64,000 bases of DNA from Diadema setosum (Eukaryota; Echinodermata; Echinoidea; Diadematoida; Diadematidae). Where the stretch lies: the NCBI RefSeq assembly GCF_964275005.1, contig NC_092697.1:12879327-12943326 (forward strand), given 5' to 3'. The stretch's first letter is position 1; each line of letters starts with the position of its first letter. The translations under genes and the position numbers were made by a program. The notes under the pieces are model-generated. The model saw only the letters and a list, made by a program, of their open reading frames with translations. It made no database searches and was not told the origin of the DNA. Shown here in pieces: positions 1-9,790 of the stretch.

Positions 1-399
1 ATTATTTAGACGCACATTGTATTGGAATATAAATGAACTTTCTTCGATAGCAATGTGTGTTGGTACGTGTTGCATCGCAATATGCAATAGGCACTAAGTT
101 TGACAGTAAGGTTGAAATTGTTACATCGCTGAACAGTCCCTGGTTTGTTACTTTGAGATTGCCTATCTATGCATGATTTCATGGGTTTGTTGGAGGGAAA
201 ATGTGAGGAGAAAGGGTGGCTTCTTTATTTGCTTGCCAGATTCTGGCAAGCATTTTTCCCTCTTATTCCAAAACGCTTCCCGACTTTGATTTTTACTTGC
301 CGTGGGAAAGCGCTCACTGTAATTTCACTCGCGGTACGTAGGGCACTGCTGGTGGCGTGCAAAAAATGCGTGCAGTTTTCCATAGCCAAGTGAGTACCA
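1..399. other. Gene-free left edge
   Basis: No convincing gene or TIR is visible. Short open frames on both strands near 169-420 overlap each other and resemble no protein I know, so they are treated as chance frames. Confidence 0.5.
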
Positions 400-602
400 T
401 GACGCACCCCTCGGTTCAAAATAATGCGTGTTATTTTCCATAGCCAAGTGACGTACCATGACGCACCCCTCGGTCAAAAATTTGACCGACAATGATGGGA
501 TTTTGACGCACCCCTCGGTCAAAAATTTGACGGACAAAGCTGGTAAAATGACGAACACCTGGGTCACAAATTTGATGGACCAAACGAGGAAATGACGCAC
601 CC
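400..602. repeat. Short degenerate tandem repeat (about 44-59 bp units)
   Basis: Units begin near 400, 459, 503, 549 and 592. Each opens with TGACGCACCCCTCGGTC or a close variant and most continue with AAAAATTTGACGGACAA. Spacings are 59, 44, 46 and 43 bp, so the array is short and decayed. A second motif, CCATAGCCAAGTGA, precedes the first two units. No coding potential is evident. Confidence 0.75.
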
Positions 603-937
603 ATATCCGGGGGTAGTGGGGCGAGTCATTACATTGACAAGTGCATAAGCATTAATACCCCAAGAGTTGATATACTAATGGAAAGCTTTAAAGGTAGGGA
701 ATCCCATTTGCATGCCTTAAATGAAGAGTTGTATAAATACAGTGGTATGTTGAAGAGAGTATCATTTTAGAAACTCCCATAAAGTATTAAAAGTGGAAGG
801 TAACATTTAGTACATTTTTATTGACCGTTAGATTTTGAATTGAATTTTTTTCGGGGCTCACCGTAAATTCCAGTACATTACTAGGCTATAAGATCAAAGA
901 TTAGTTGAATCAAGAAACTGGAAATAAACTCACTGTT

Positions 938-975
938 GCGACGTTTCGCCAATTATCAATTGGCTTCTTCGGGCG
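938..975 (-). ncRNA. Hammerhead-ribozyme-like motif in Penelope-like 3' region (degenerate)
   Basis: Read on the minus strand just 3' of the RT frame, the sequence is CCGAAGA, a stem (GCCAATT / AATTGGC around a GAT-like loop), then GAAACGTC. This follows the core order of the minimal hammerheads known from Penelope-like elements (CUGANGA, stem II, GAAA, short stem III, GUC). The conserved U of CUGANGA is a C here, so activity is doubtful. An identical copy lies in plus orientation at 2649-2681 in the duplicated tail. Confidence 0.45.
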
Positions 976-1003
976 AATGAAGCTCCCGATGATGGAATGG
1001 CCC

Positions 1004-2590
1004 TTAAATAGTGCGAGATTGTGCAGAGCGCACTGGACCTTGTCCAGCGCGCGAAAGACGGCTTGGGATTTTGCGAACGGCCCGGTCCCACGCGTGCAAT
1101 AAATTGAAGCGGAGACCTCCTCTCTTGTTAAGTGTAGGTCTCTCCACACGTTCTCAGATGGCTTCCTTGACGCCCCTCTCAAACCACTTGGATTCTCTAT
1201 CCAGAATAATCACTTGATTGGTGTTAAACGAATGTTTGCTGGCATTGATGTGTGTGTATACTGCTGAATCCGGGATGCTTTCTGAGTTGCTGGGTCTTCT
1301 GTGTTGGTTCATACGAGCTTTTTGTGATTGTTGTGTCTCCCCTATGTAGAAATCATGGCAATCCTCCTGGGAACATCGGATGCCATAGACTACGTTTCTC
1401 TGTTTTTCTTTGGCGGCTCGGTCCTTGACGTGAACTAATCTCTGCCTTAATGTGTTGTGGGGCTTGAAGGCAGTAGTGATGCCCTGTTTCTGAAACAGCC
1501 TTTTGATCTTGTCCGACAGATCATGCACGTACGGGATAGTGATGGTGACTTTCCGTCCCTGTGTACCGTGGGTTCTCTGTGTGTTCTTGTTTTGTCGTTT
1601 CGGGGTGTCTGCTTTAGAGAATGCCCAGTCTGGGTATCCACATCCAGCCAGGGCGTTTTTGATGTTGGTCTTTTCTTTTTCAACCTCAGGTGGACTGTGA
1701 ACTATGGTGTCTGCTCTGTGGAAGAGGGTCCTGATGACTGCAAGTTTGTGAACCAAGGGGTGATGTGACTGGAAATTAAGATACTGGTCCGTATGGGTCG
1801 GTTTCCTGTACACTGAAGTGGAGAGGGTACCATTTGAATCGACGTGGACCTCAACATCTAGGAATGCCAGATGTCCATCCTTGCATGTTTCTTGTGTAAA
1901 GGAAATGTGCGTGTCCAAGGAGTTGATATGACCAAAGAAAGACGCACTCTCTTCCTCATGGAGGATGACAAAAGTGTCATCCACGTAGCGGAGCCAGATA
2001 CGTGGTTTGTGTCCAGAGTAGGTACTCAGTGCTGTGGCCTCAAACTCTTGCATGTAGATGTTGGCCACTATGGGAGAAACTGGTGAACCCATAGCACATC
2101 CATGTTGTTGTATGTAGTGCTTGCCGTTGAAAGAAAAATAGGTTGTACTCAAACAAACCCCTAGCGCTTCAACAATCTGATCTATGGAAAGTGAAGTACG
2201 ATCCTTCCAGCTGTCATCCCAACTAAGACATGTCCTAACCGCATTAACTGCTTCAGATGAGGGAATCGATGTAAATAAGGCACTTACATCATATGATACT
2301 AATGTTTCATTATCTGCTAGTTTGATGTGTGAAATCTTCTCAACGAAGTCTTGGCTGTTTTTCACGTGGTGAGGGGACTTTCCTACTAAGGGACTTAGAA
2401 TGTTGGCAAGGTGTTTGGCAAGGCTGTAAGTCACAGAGCCAATGCAGCTTACAATAGGTCTCACTGGAATGGGATCAGGTTTATGTACCTTTGGCAGGCC
2501 ATAAAATCCTGGTACTGTAGGTTCTGTAGGTGGAGTCAAGAACTGTTTTTGTCTATCGCTGAAACCACCTTCCTTGTGGATCTCGTGGAT
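1004..2590 (-). pseudogene. Penelope-like reverse transcriptase with C-terminal GIY-YIG endonuclease, 5' truncated, one premature stop
   Basis: The protein would copy element RNA into DNA at a nicked target; the GIY-YIG domain supplies the nick. Counting from 2590, residues 30-37 are YGLPKVHK, motif A is SYDVSALF near 99-106, motif B is GCAMGSPVSP at 164-173, and the catalytic YVDD is at 202-205. The GIY-YIG domain starts about 402 (YGIRC) and continues with FYIGET (414-419), R426 and H430. An in-frame TGA at 1154-1156, where the family usually has Tyr, cuts off about 49 further codons (ERVERPTLNKRGGLRF...) ending at TAA 1004-1006. The frame remains open upstream to an ATG at 2716, but those 42 codons come from the inverted 3' tail and are an artefact. 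The true N-terminus is missing. Confidence 0.9.
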
Positions 2591-2771
2591 CGCTCTGCAC
2601 AATCTCGCACTATTTAAGGGCCATTCCATCATCGGGAGCTTCATTCGCCCGAAGAAGCCAATTGATAATTGGCGAAACGTCGCAACAGTGAGTTTATTTC
2701 CAGTTTCTTGATTCAACTAATCTTTGATCTTGTACTTCGACTGGATGAATGAGAAGAATTTACATCAGTCT
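2591..2771 (+). repeat. Plus-strand copy of the Penelope-like 3' tail (140-bp inverted repeat with 891-1030)
   Basis: Bases 2591-2730 are the reverse complement of 891-1030 with no mismatch seen. The remaining 41 bp (2731-2771) are present only here and lead straight into the right target duplication, so this is the end at which integration was primed. The repeat generates a false Met start for the minus-strand RT frame and an identical 42-residue peptide at 905 on the plus strand. Confidence 0.85.
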
Positions 2772-3142
2772 ATTACTAGGCTACCTTTGCAGACCCATGC
2801 ACTGCATGTGTGTCCATCATGTATATTTTGTGAAGAAAGTTCATCAAAACTTACAAACATTAGATATACATTCTTGCCACACACTCTATATGTTATTACA
2901 TCAGCTCTTATACTTTTAGATTTGTGTTTATAGATAAAAAAAAATACAGAAGACTGCAACAAAAAGGGCTTAAGTGTGGCTGACACACAGAACTACTGAG
3001 TAGTTGAGTTTTGTGCATTAAAACTGTAGATAACTGTTGACTTCCAAATTTCTCAGCAGTGGCCTAAACAAGTCCCCTGAGGTTCATATTTAATGTTTTG
3101 CTGCATTTTGGGAGGTCTGTAAAATGTATCCCCTACCCTTAA

Positions 3143-4713
3143 TACCTCATGATCACTTTCAAGATGATTGTCTTTCCATACAAAGAAAAAAAAAGATTTA
3201 ATAAGTGGTATCTTTTAATAAGTAATATGATTATTCATAAATATGTATTTCATATGCAAATATTCATATTCTGTGACATCACATAACTCATCACAGGACT
3301 CTGATCTACATCTTTTCTTGAAGACCATTAACCTGTTCAGGACAAGTCCTGAGTATACTCGGGCAGGTGTCTATGGGAAATGCGTGTTGTAGCAAAATCA
3401 GTCCGTCCTCAATGGGCTATCTCTCTTCAAATTGATACACCAGTCTACCGGCAGCGTTCGCTCGCACTGTGCAAAACGTGAACATTTTATTTTTCGTCTC
3501 GCGAAGTCTCGCGTGCAGATTTCGGTGCACGAGATTATGAGAGAAGGCAACAGGCTTTGCGAGATCAATTGCTGATGTCTTCTAGAAGTACACTGCTCGC
3601 ATTATTTTTAGACAAATATTGAAATAATACCTTACAGAATATGTACATCTTTTTAAAAAAAATATTATCAAAACCAAAACAATTTATTTGAGGAAGAAAA
3701 CTGGCTTTCTTTTTTTTTTTCTGCATTTTGTAAGGTGTCAGACTTTGCTGGATCCTGACCCTTCTACAAATTGGACGGTAACACCAATTGCATCGTTGGA
3801 AAGCCAAAACTCCAGCGAACATTTTGATAGCAGTCTCGTTTGGGCTCAAAAATAAAACATTTTCGCTATTTGTCTTCAAAGTGACGGAAATTTTGTGAAA
3901 CGACGCGGACTCCGAAACCGGCTTCCACTGTTACTCTACGGTACGTGTCCATATTACGTCACTTTATCGTTATTTTTTAGTTGTGCGACGCAGTGCATTC
4001 TGTGCGACTGTAGTCCCGTACATAAAGAACCATGGGGGATTATTAAATCTAATACAGCTGTAACTATCTTAGCTTAAAGTCAGTGTAGATAACACACTGT
4101 CAGTTGTCTATTAAAAGTCTAAAAACCGTAGAACGGAAGTTCTACACACTTGTAGATTAGCTGTAAGTGTAACTGGTAACAGTAACCTACAATTTGTAGG
4201 TTGCACTCGTAATTCGTGCATGTTTGTTTCTGACTTGCATGAAATATCTATAAATTTACAGATCTAAGGCGTGTTGAATACAGTCAGTAACCTTTAGATA
4301 GATCTTATAAAAAAAAAGTTGTAGATTTAGTAGGTTGTAGCCGATGCTCTTGAGTCTTATTATAAAACCGATGCATCAAGTTTATGTAGGGCTAGGGGGC
4401 CTAGTTAAATGTTTAAATTTGTGGAAGTCCGGTAAGATAAAGAATGCAAATGGTAACTTTTAAAAAAGTTTTTGGTCTGTCTGTTTATTTCATACTATTA
4501 ATCTGCGCATCGCGCATGCCTTTCTTTGAAGTTTGATCTACAGTTGTACAAGATCTACCCACCCACATGTGATATTTCTTACAGTGCTATAATTATCCAT
4601 GAATCATGATCAAGCAAAATAAAGTAGTAGTACTAGTACCAAGAGTTATTAATCGTGAATTACATGTGGTTCGATCATAAAAATTGTACGGTCCTTGGCG
4701 TAATATTTTCTTA
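3143..4713. other. Non-coding stretch with repeat fragments
   Basis: No supported gene. A 26-bp string containing GCTGGATCCTGACCCTTCT at 3744-3769 recurs identically at 8768-8793, marking a dispersed repeat fragment. A near-palindrome CCTGAGTATACTCGGG lies near 3348-3364. Confidence 0.5.
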
Positions 4714-4715
4714 GA

Positions 4716-4865
4716 GTTAGACCATCGGTATCCGTCTCTTCACTGTGGGATTCTTAATAAATTACTGACATTCATCACTGTCATTGGGACACGTACAGCT
4801 GACCATACATGTCCCAATGTAAGATAAGAAGTCTGTCGTGAAGAGACAGATACTGTCGGTCTAAC
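4716..4865. repeat. Small foldback with two nested inverted repeats
   Basis: Outer arms of 28 bp (4716-4743, GTTAGACCATCGGTATCC...; 4838-4865) pair with a few mismatches. An inner pair, CATTGGGACA / TGTCCCAATG, lies at 4782-4791 and 4808-4817. No target duplication was found. It could be a MITE relic or a transcribed hairpin. Confidence 0.6.
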
Positions 4866-4959
4866 TTTTTTTGGTACCTCACCAAATGATAGTTTCATCC
4901 CAATCGCAACAAACAAAAATTGTTTTATGTTAACTTTTACAAAGTGATATATACCACAT

Positions 4960-4985
4960 ACAGAAGAAGAAGAAGAAGAAGAACT
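4960..4985. repeat. (GAA)n microsatellite
   Basis: A run of AGA/GAA triplets about 25 bp long. Confidence 0.8.
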
Positions 4986-5384
4986 GAATGTACAACTGTA
5001 GTAAAGGCACACGGCTGGGCCTACATGTACAAATGTAGCACATTGATTGACTGTTTTCAGAGTTTATTTTTCATCAAATTAATTTTTGTTTTATTTTCCT
5101 GGCTGTACACAGGTTGTTATGTACAAACAGCTGTACACTGTTGCCGCATTGCATCTGTTCAGGCTAATGTGTACATGTAGACCTTGGTTTTCAATTAGGC
5201 TAACTACAAGTATGTCCGCGTTAAAAAATTTTAGGGTGTCTATATTTACCCGTCAATTCGAAGCTTTAGGCTATCATTGTACATTCATATAAGTATTAGA
5301 GAATAGATCAGTAACCATGGTAACTGGAATCTATCATACATTGTATTTTGATTGTTTAACATCTTCTTTCTGAATTCCTTGCAG

Positions 5385-5515
5385 TCAAAATACTGGACAT
5401 TCAAGGAAAGTTCCTGGCTTCGAACTTCATCATGTAGCACATTCCACTTACTGAGTCGGTTCCCAGAAATGCAGAAACTCCACTGTGGGATAGCTCCTTC
5501 AAGCAAAATGACTGA
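5385..5515 (+). pseudogene. Candidate exon upstream of the SGNH-like block
   Basis: The segment is preceded by a pyrimidine-rich acceptor ending CCTTGCAG (5377-5384) and followed by a consensus donor GTAAGT at 5516. One frame is open throughout (43 codons, SKYWTFKESS... to ...SSKMTE). It leaves two bases that complete a Glu codon with the first base after the acceptor at 6323, so its phase matches the SGNH-like frame. I do not recognise the peptide. The evidence is splice signals plus phase only, with no homology. Confidence 0.3.
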
Positions 5516-5914
5516 GTAAGTAAATTCATGTTCTGATCTTTCTTTTTTTCCTCCTTTTTTTCTTCTGCAGATTTAAGTCCCTCCTTCAGACTCCAGTTCT
5601 GAAGATTCTTGCAGTAGTCTGGGTTGTCATATGAAGATATAATATGTATAACACTGTATAGTGTACTACTCCACCTGGGGTTTTCACCCTGATCTTCACA
5701 AGTAGTGTTGTTCATCTTTTAATGTCCTATGTACAATTTGTAGGCACACTGTATGTAAAAGAAAGTCTATAGTACTGTAACTTATGTCCTTAAATAATGA
5801 AATAAAATAATTATACTTTTGTAGGGTTTTGTTTGTTTATGCATGTCAACATTAATGTCCATAGCACTTGAAGATGGCTGGTACCATTAGCATAACAGTG
5901 GGGAAAGGGGGTGT

Positions 5915-6110
5915 CAACCCCCCCCCCCCCCCCCCATCATTTTCCTGAATGATACTCACTAAACAAAAGGGTAATAATTCTGACATTTGTTGTGTGTGTG
6001 TGTTGGCGGGTATTGAGCAAAATCCTGTGAGAATTTATCTCTCTCTCTTTCTGTCTTTTCTGTTTTTGTTTTTGTTTTTGTTTTTGTTTTTTTTTTTTTT
6101 TTTGGGGGGG
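5915..6110. repeat. Low-complexity cluster: poly-C, (GT)n, (GTTTTT)n, poly-T/poly-G
   Basis: Poly-C near 5919-5935, a short TG run near 5990-6002, and five GTTTTT units running into a T-run that switches to a G-run near 6103. These lie in the putative intron between the 5385 and 6324 blocks. Confidence 0.85.
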
Positions 6111-6323
6111 AGGGGTCCAATCATTTGCACTGGAATTTAAAACTATGAAATTCATTAAAATCTTTTCCTGAAATATAAAATTTGTTCTTTATCTTTGCTT
6201 GTATAGCATTTATAGATTCATTGAAACATTTTTTTTTTGAAAATATTTTTCTTGAGTTTCTTTGATGTTTAACAGTGCAGTCATGATGTTTATTTTCTTT
6301 CCTTTTCTGCATTTCTTTTACAG

Positions 6324-6862
6324 ATGGCTGAAGGTTCACATCTATGGTGTTTCAATGGTACAGAATCTGGAACTGGATCGGAATGATGCACAAGTATTTG
6401 TTACCCTGGAGCAAAAAATCTCTTATTTAGTGGAAAAGATTGAACTGTGTGACATTGACACTAGTGGAGGTGATGCAGCACATTTACGCGTATGTAGGTA
6501 CAAACGGCCTTTCGTCAAGTGTGCGGAATATTGATAGACATTCTTCTCAGAAGTTATATAACTTAGCACGTGAAAAGTACCCAACAACAAAACTCCTTTT
6601 GAGTGGAATTCTTGCCAGGTTGGGCTGTGATTGTTTGCACGATAGATACCCGGGTTTACCGGTACATATGATAATACGTTGCAACCAAATTGTTCAACTG
6701 CTCTTGCATCAACTTGTGTAAAATTTTACTTTGTTCATTACAGCAAATACAAAGGCTGTTCATGAAAAGGCAACCTTTAGGAAGCGTGAAAGAAGAAACT
6801 TTAAAAAAAATCGCAAACTAACAAACAAACAAAAATGGAAAAAACGTAAGAGTGGCCGGTGA
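6324..6862 (+). pseudogene. SGNH/GDSL-hydrolase-like domain remnant, frameshifted
   Basis: A polypyrimidine tract and TTTTACAG (ending 6323) precede the frame WLKVHIYGVSMVQNL..., where GVSM sits at the position of the GDS block-I motif. Near 6485 the homology moves by one base into HIYAYVGTNGLSSS (block III, usually GTNDL), then EKYPTTKLLLSGILAR and RCNQIVQLL. The blocks are in the order seen in SGNH-like domains of LINE ORF1 proteins and related transposon proteins. The nucleophile-context Asp is Val and GTND is GTNG. A TAA at 6719-6721 follows, after which the same frame reads a very basic tail (RKRERRNFKKNRK) to TGA at 6860-6862. It could be a LINE ORF1 relic or a host gene derived from one. 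Confidence 0.5.
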
Positions 6863-6916
6863 AGAAGGATGGCCCCTCTTCTAAAGCCTCCCGATTTCCA
6901 ACTCAGTCACCCAACC

Positions 6917-7013
6917 CCTTCAAGGGGTTTACATCCCGTATGAGTACAACTGTATATTTCATCTGGAGACGGATGCTGACACAGTAACGGAATGTGAGAC
7001 AGTGAAAGAAAGT
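6917..7013 (+). other. Exon-like open stretch, unrecognised
   Basis: A frame reading GVYIPYEYNCIFHLETDAD... ends near a donor-like GTATGTG at about 7013. It is in a different frame from the SGNH remnant. There is no recognised homology, so this is only a hint. Confidence 0.15.
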
Positions 7014-7550
7014 ATGTGTTTGTTACACTTTTCCTGTTTAAGCCATTGTAAAAATAAACATTCTTGCTTTTAATCATTTGCTATGTTCGAGAAGATTCTA
7101 TAGGCACCCACAGGTATGCCTGTATAATGTACAAAATATAAGCCGGAAGTCCGTTTCAGTAAAGTTAGATATAATACATGTATGTACATGTACAATGCAC
7201 ATTGAGCTTCCTAAAAATGCAATTAACATTATCAAGATTTCATTACAAAAGTTTACCGATTTTGAAAAACTGTTAGTTTTCTAAGTGTTGCATGATTAAG
7301 CAAAATGATAAGTGCATACAGTATTTTGGTGCATTGTATTTGCATTTGATTTTTTTTTTTCTGAAAGAGAAGCAGTTATTGGCACAATGTATGTGATTTT
7401 GTTTTCACATATATTATTAAACATAAGTTATGTTGGGATTCATGTGTGCTGTCTCTATGTTATTTTGTGATGATTGGAAGGACTTGCTTCTTGTGTTTTA
7501 TATGAGCATGTTTCTTTTGGGGAAAAAAGTGTGTTGCATGTCTCCAATGC

Positions 7551-8278
7551 AGAATGAGAATATCAGTTTGTATGTTGATAAATTCCCTGAAGACTTCGAC
7601 CACCTCCACCGCCAGCACTACCTGGTATAGGCTTATCCCTTCATAAACTGTACATGTACCATCAAATGTTATTATTCACAAATGTACATTGTATGAAGTG
7701 TGACAAGGGTGTGATTATATTTTGCCCATTTAAAGCTGTGTATATTTACAGTCACACATTTTTATTTAAGTATAATCTCAATGAAATGATCTACATAGAT
7801 TTTTTTTTTTCTAATCAGCGGTTGAAATTTAGAAGCCTATTAATAAATAACAACAATTCAACACGCAATATAACAAAGAATCACAACTATCAAAAAAAAG
7901 AAGCTTGTCAAAATTCAAGACAAACAAATAATTATAACCAGAATACAGTTCCTATATACATGTGTAATTTGAAGAAAACTTGTTTAATCAACACATTGAA
8001 TAGCACAGCTATGCTTGTTCAGTATTTTCTCAACTACGGTAGTCGTCATTAACTCGATTACAGGACAATTAGTTACCCTTGTGTGTGTGTGTGTGTGTGT
8101 GTGTGATATGCATGCTTCTACCGAATTTGATATGTTGTATGTTTCTTGTGCAGATGTGTCGGTAAATTCCCTGAAGATGCTAACCATTCCCCCACCGACT
8201 CTACATACTGGTATCATATAACTCATAACAAACGATTCATTCACAAAAAGTATAAAAGTCTGACAGGGTTTATAACCT
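7551..8278 (+). other. Two exon-like blocks sharing a KFPED motif
   Basis: Block 1 (about 7551-7622) follows CCAATGCAG and reads NENISLYVDKFPEDFDHLHR, ending at a GTATAG. Block 2 (8154-8278) follows a good acceptor TTTCTTGTGCAG, reads CVGKFPEDANHSPTDSTYWY and ends at a consensus donor GTAAGT (8279). The two share KFPED and similar downstream spacing, which suggests related exons of an unidentified gene or repeat. I cannot assign a function. Confidence 0.25.
8080..8105. repeat. (GT)n microsatellite
   Basis: About eleven GT units immediately upstream of the exon-like block at 8154. Confidence 0.9.
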
Positions 8279-8284
8279 GTAAGT

Positions 8285-9788
8285 TTTATCTTGGCCACTG
8301 TTAATTTTTGTGTAGAATCAGATACCCATTTTAACTAGATATATCAAAACAACAATTACATGGCAACACTTGTATCTTGTCAACAAGTCGTGATGTACAC
8401 GATCACACGACCAAGGCCGAGCTATACAGTATGTATGGCCCCCTGGTAGTGCAACTGAACAGCACAATTTTCAATATGTGGGACTGATGTAAGTTTTTGT
8501 GGACGTGAGTCATTTTCTCTCATTTACGACAGTGATATAAGAAAAGAAAAGACAGAAAATATCATTCTGATAATTGTTACACAAAAAAGCAACAATGAAC
8601 AGAATTTGAAGCGATTCTAGCGTTTTTGGAGTGCTTCGAGTTGCCCTCGTTCATTCAGCAGAATCGCCATGCCAATGATGTCACAGCGCGGGGTTGTGAT
8701 TGGCTAACTAAGGTCGTCTGCGACTTCGCCAAGTTTTGAGCATTTTTGGATGTGTACATGGATGCTATTTTGCTGGATCCTGACCCTTCTACAAGCAATG
8801 GTTAAAAGATAGTGGTATTTCTGAAAACCTAGATAAATTTCGCTTCGAATGATGTATGATTTTAGTGGGCTCAGAAGCAAATGATATTGAAATATACAGT
8901 CCTTTCTCAATTTTTGATCTTGTGATTTTGATCTCACTTTTATCCTCCATTTACTATATTTTTCTGAGTGAGGAAAATTTTTATTTTTACATGTCTAGTA
9001 CATTTTGTCCTTAAACATAAAGATGCAAAAGAAATCGTTGAAAAGCATTGATTAGTCATGGAGATATCGCAGTTTGAAAAGGGGATGTTTTCTTCGGTTC
9101 GAGACGTCATGCGAAGGTCACCGCGACCGCGCTGAAAATAAAATAAGCGTCTTTTCGGAGGCCTGCCGGTTGACTGACACGTATCATGTCACATATGATG
9201 TCTATAGTTTTCCACATTTTTTCTCTCATAAGTGTCAGAGATTTGAATTTGAAGTTGAGAGAGCACAGTTGATTGATCGAGCATGAAATACAGTTGTAGC
9301 CTCTAGCACAAAAGGCTTACACATATGAAAACCGCATAATGCGACAAGCAGAAATGGGTCAAATACATGAATCCCTTTACCAGCAAGGCAGCCTATACCA
9401 TTATATTACCAACTCTCCATTCTGATATCTTATCTCTACATACATCAACATTTCCTCAGATGCTTTTTCCTACTGTATGACTGAGAACAAATAACATGTA
9501 CACTATACCACCCAATGATTTTATTTCACTGGTAATGGTAATCTCACTTTCCACAATATTTTTTTTTCCAAGAAGTGCAACTAATTGCTTTCCTGTATTG
9601 ACTCTTCAAAAAAATCCTGTGGAAGAGGAAAAGCTTTCAAGCAAATCATCCCAAAGGTGTAATCCTTCCCCTAACACTGCTCAATCTACTTGTATTTCAA
9701 AGAACTATTTCTAATATATATGCTGAAAGTCAAAACAAGACAGAAAATGAACTAACAAGGAAAAGTAGAAATTACGCGGTGCATAATA
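8285..9788. other. Non-coding stretch
   Basis: Nothing beyond chance open frames and the repeat fragment at 8768-8793. Confidence 0.5.
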
Positions 9789-9790
9789 TA

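Larger units (their letters stand above)
889..2771 (-). mobile_element. Penelope-like retroelement with inverted body, 12-bp TSD
   Basis: The insertion is bounded by a 12-bp direct repeat, ATTACTAGGCTA, at 877-888 and 2772-2783. The same sequence occurs once, unsplit, in the sister copy of the host element at 21074-21085, which gives an empty site. The RT/GIY-YIG frame is on the minus strand, whereas the right end (2591-2771) carries the element's 3' tail on the plus strand, ending ACTGGATGAATGAGAAG plus a short run-out, a sequence style I associate with Penelope-like 3' ends. About 140 bp (891-1030 and 2591-2730) is present at both ends in opposite orientation. The layout resembles a 5'-truncated, 5'-inverted (twin-primed) insertion with duplicated junction sequence. 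Confidence 0.85.
692..3138. mobile_element. TTAA-flanked non-autonomous DNA element, copy 1 (interrupted)
   Basis: The element is flanked by TTAA at 688-691 and 3139-3142 and has short inverted ends (AGGTAGGG left, CCCTACCC right). TTAA target duplications are typical of the piggyBac and Kolobok superfamilies; the TIR is too short to choose between them. A nearly identical copy lies at 20889-21447 without the 1.9-kb insertion present here. No transposase is encoded, so this is a MITE-like family about 560 bp long when uninterrupted. Confidence 0.7.

Noticed and set aside
905..1102. Plus-strand frame starting MNQETGNKLTVATF
   Set aside because: It is the mirrored 3' tail of the Penelope-like element, not a gene; the identical peptide at the start of the minus-strand RT frame arises the same way.
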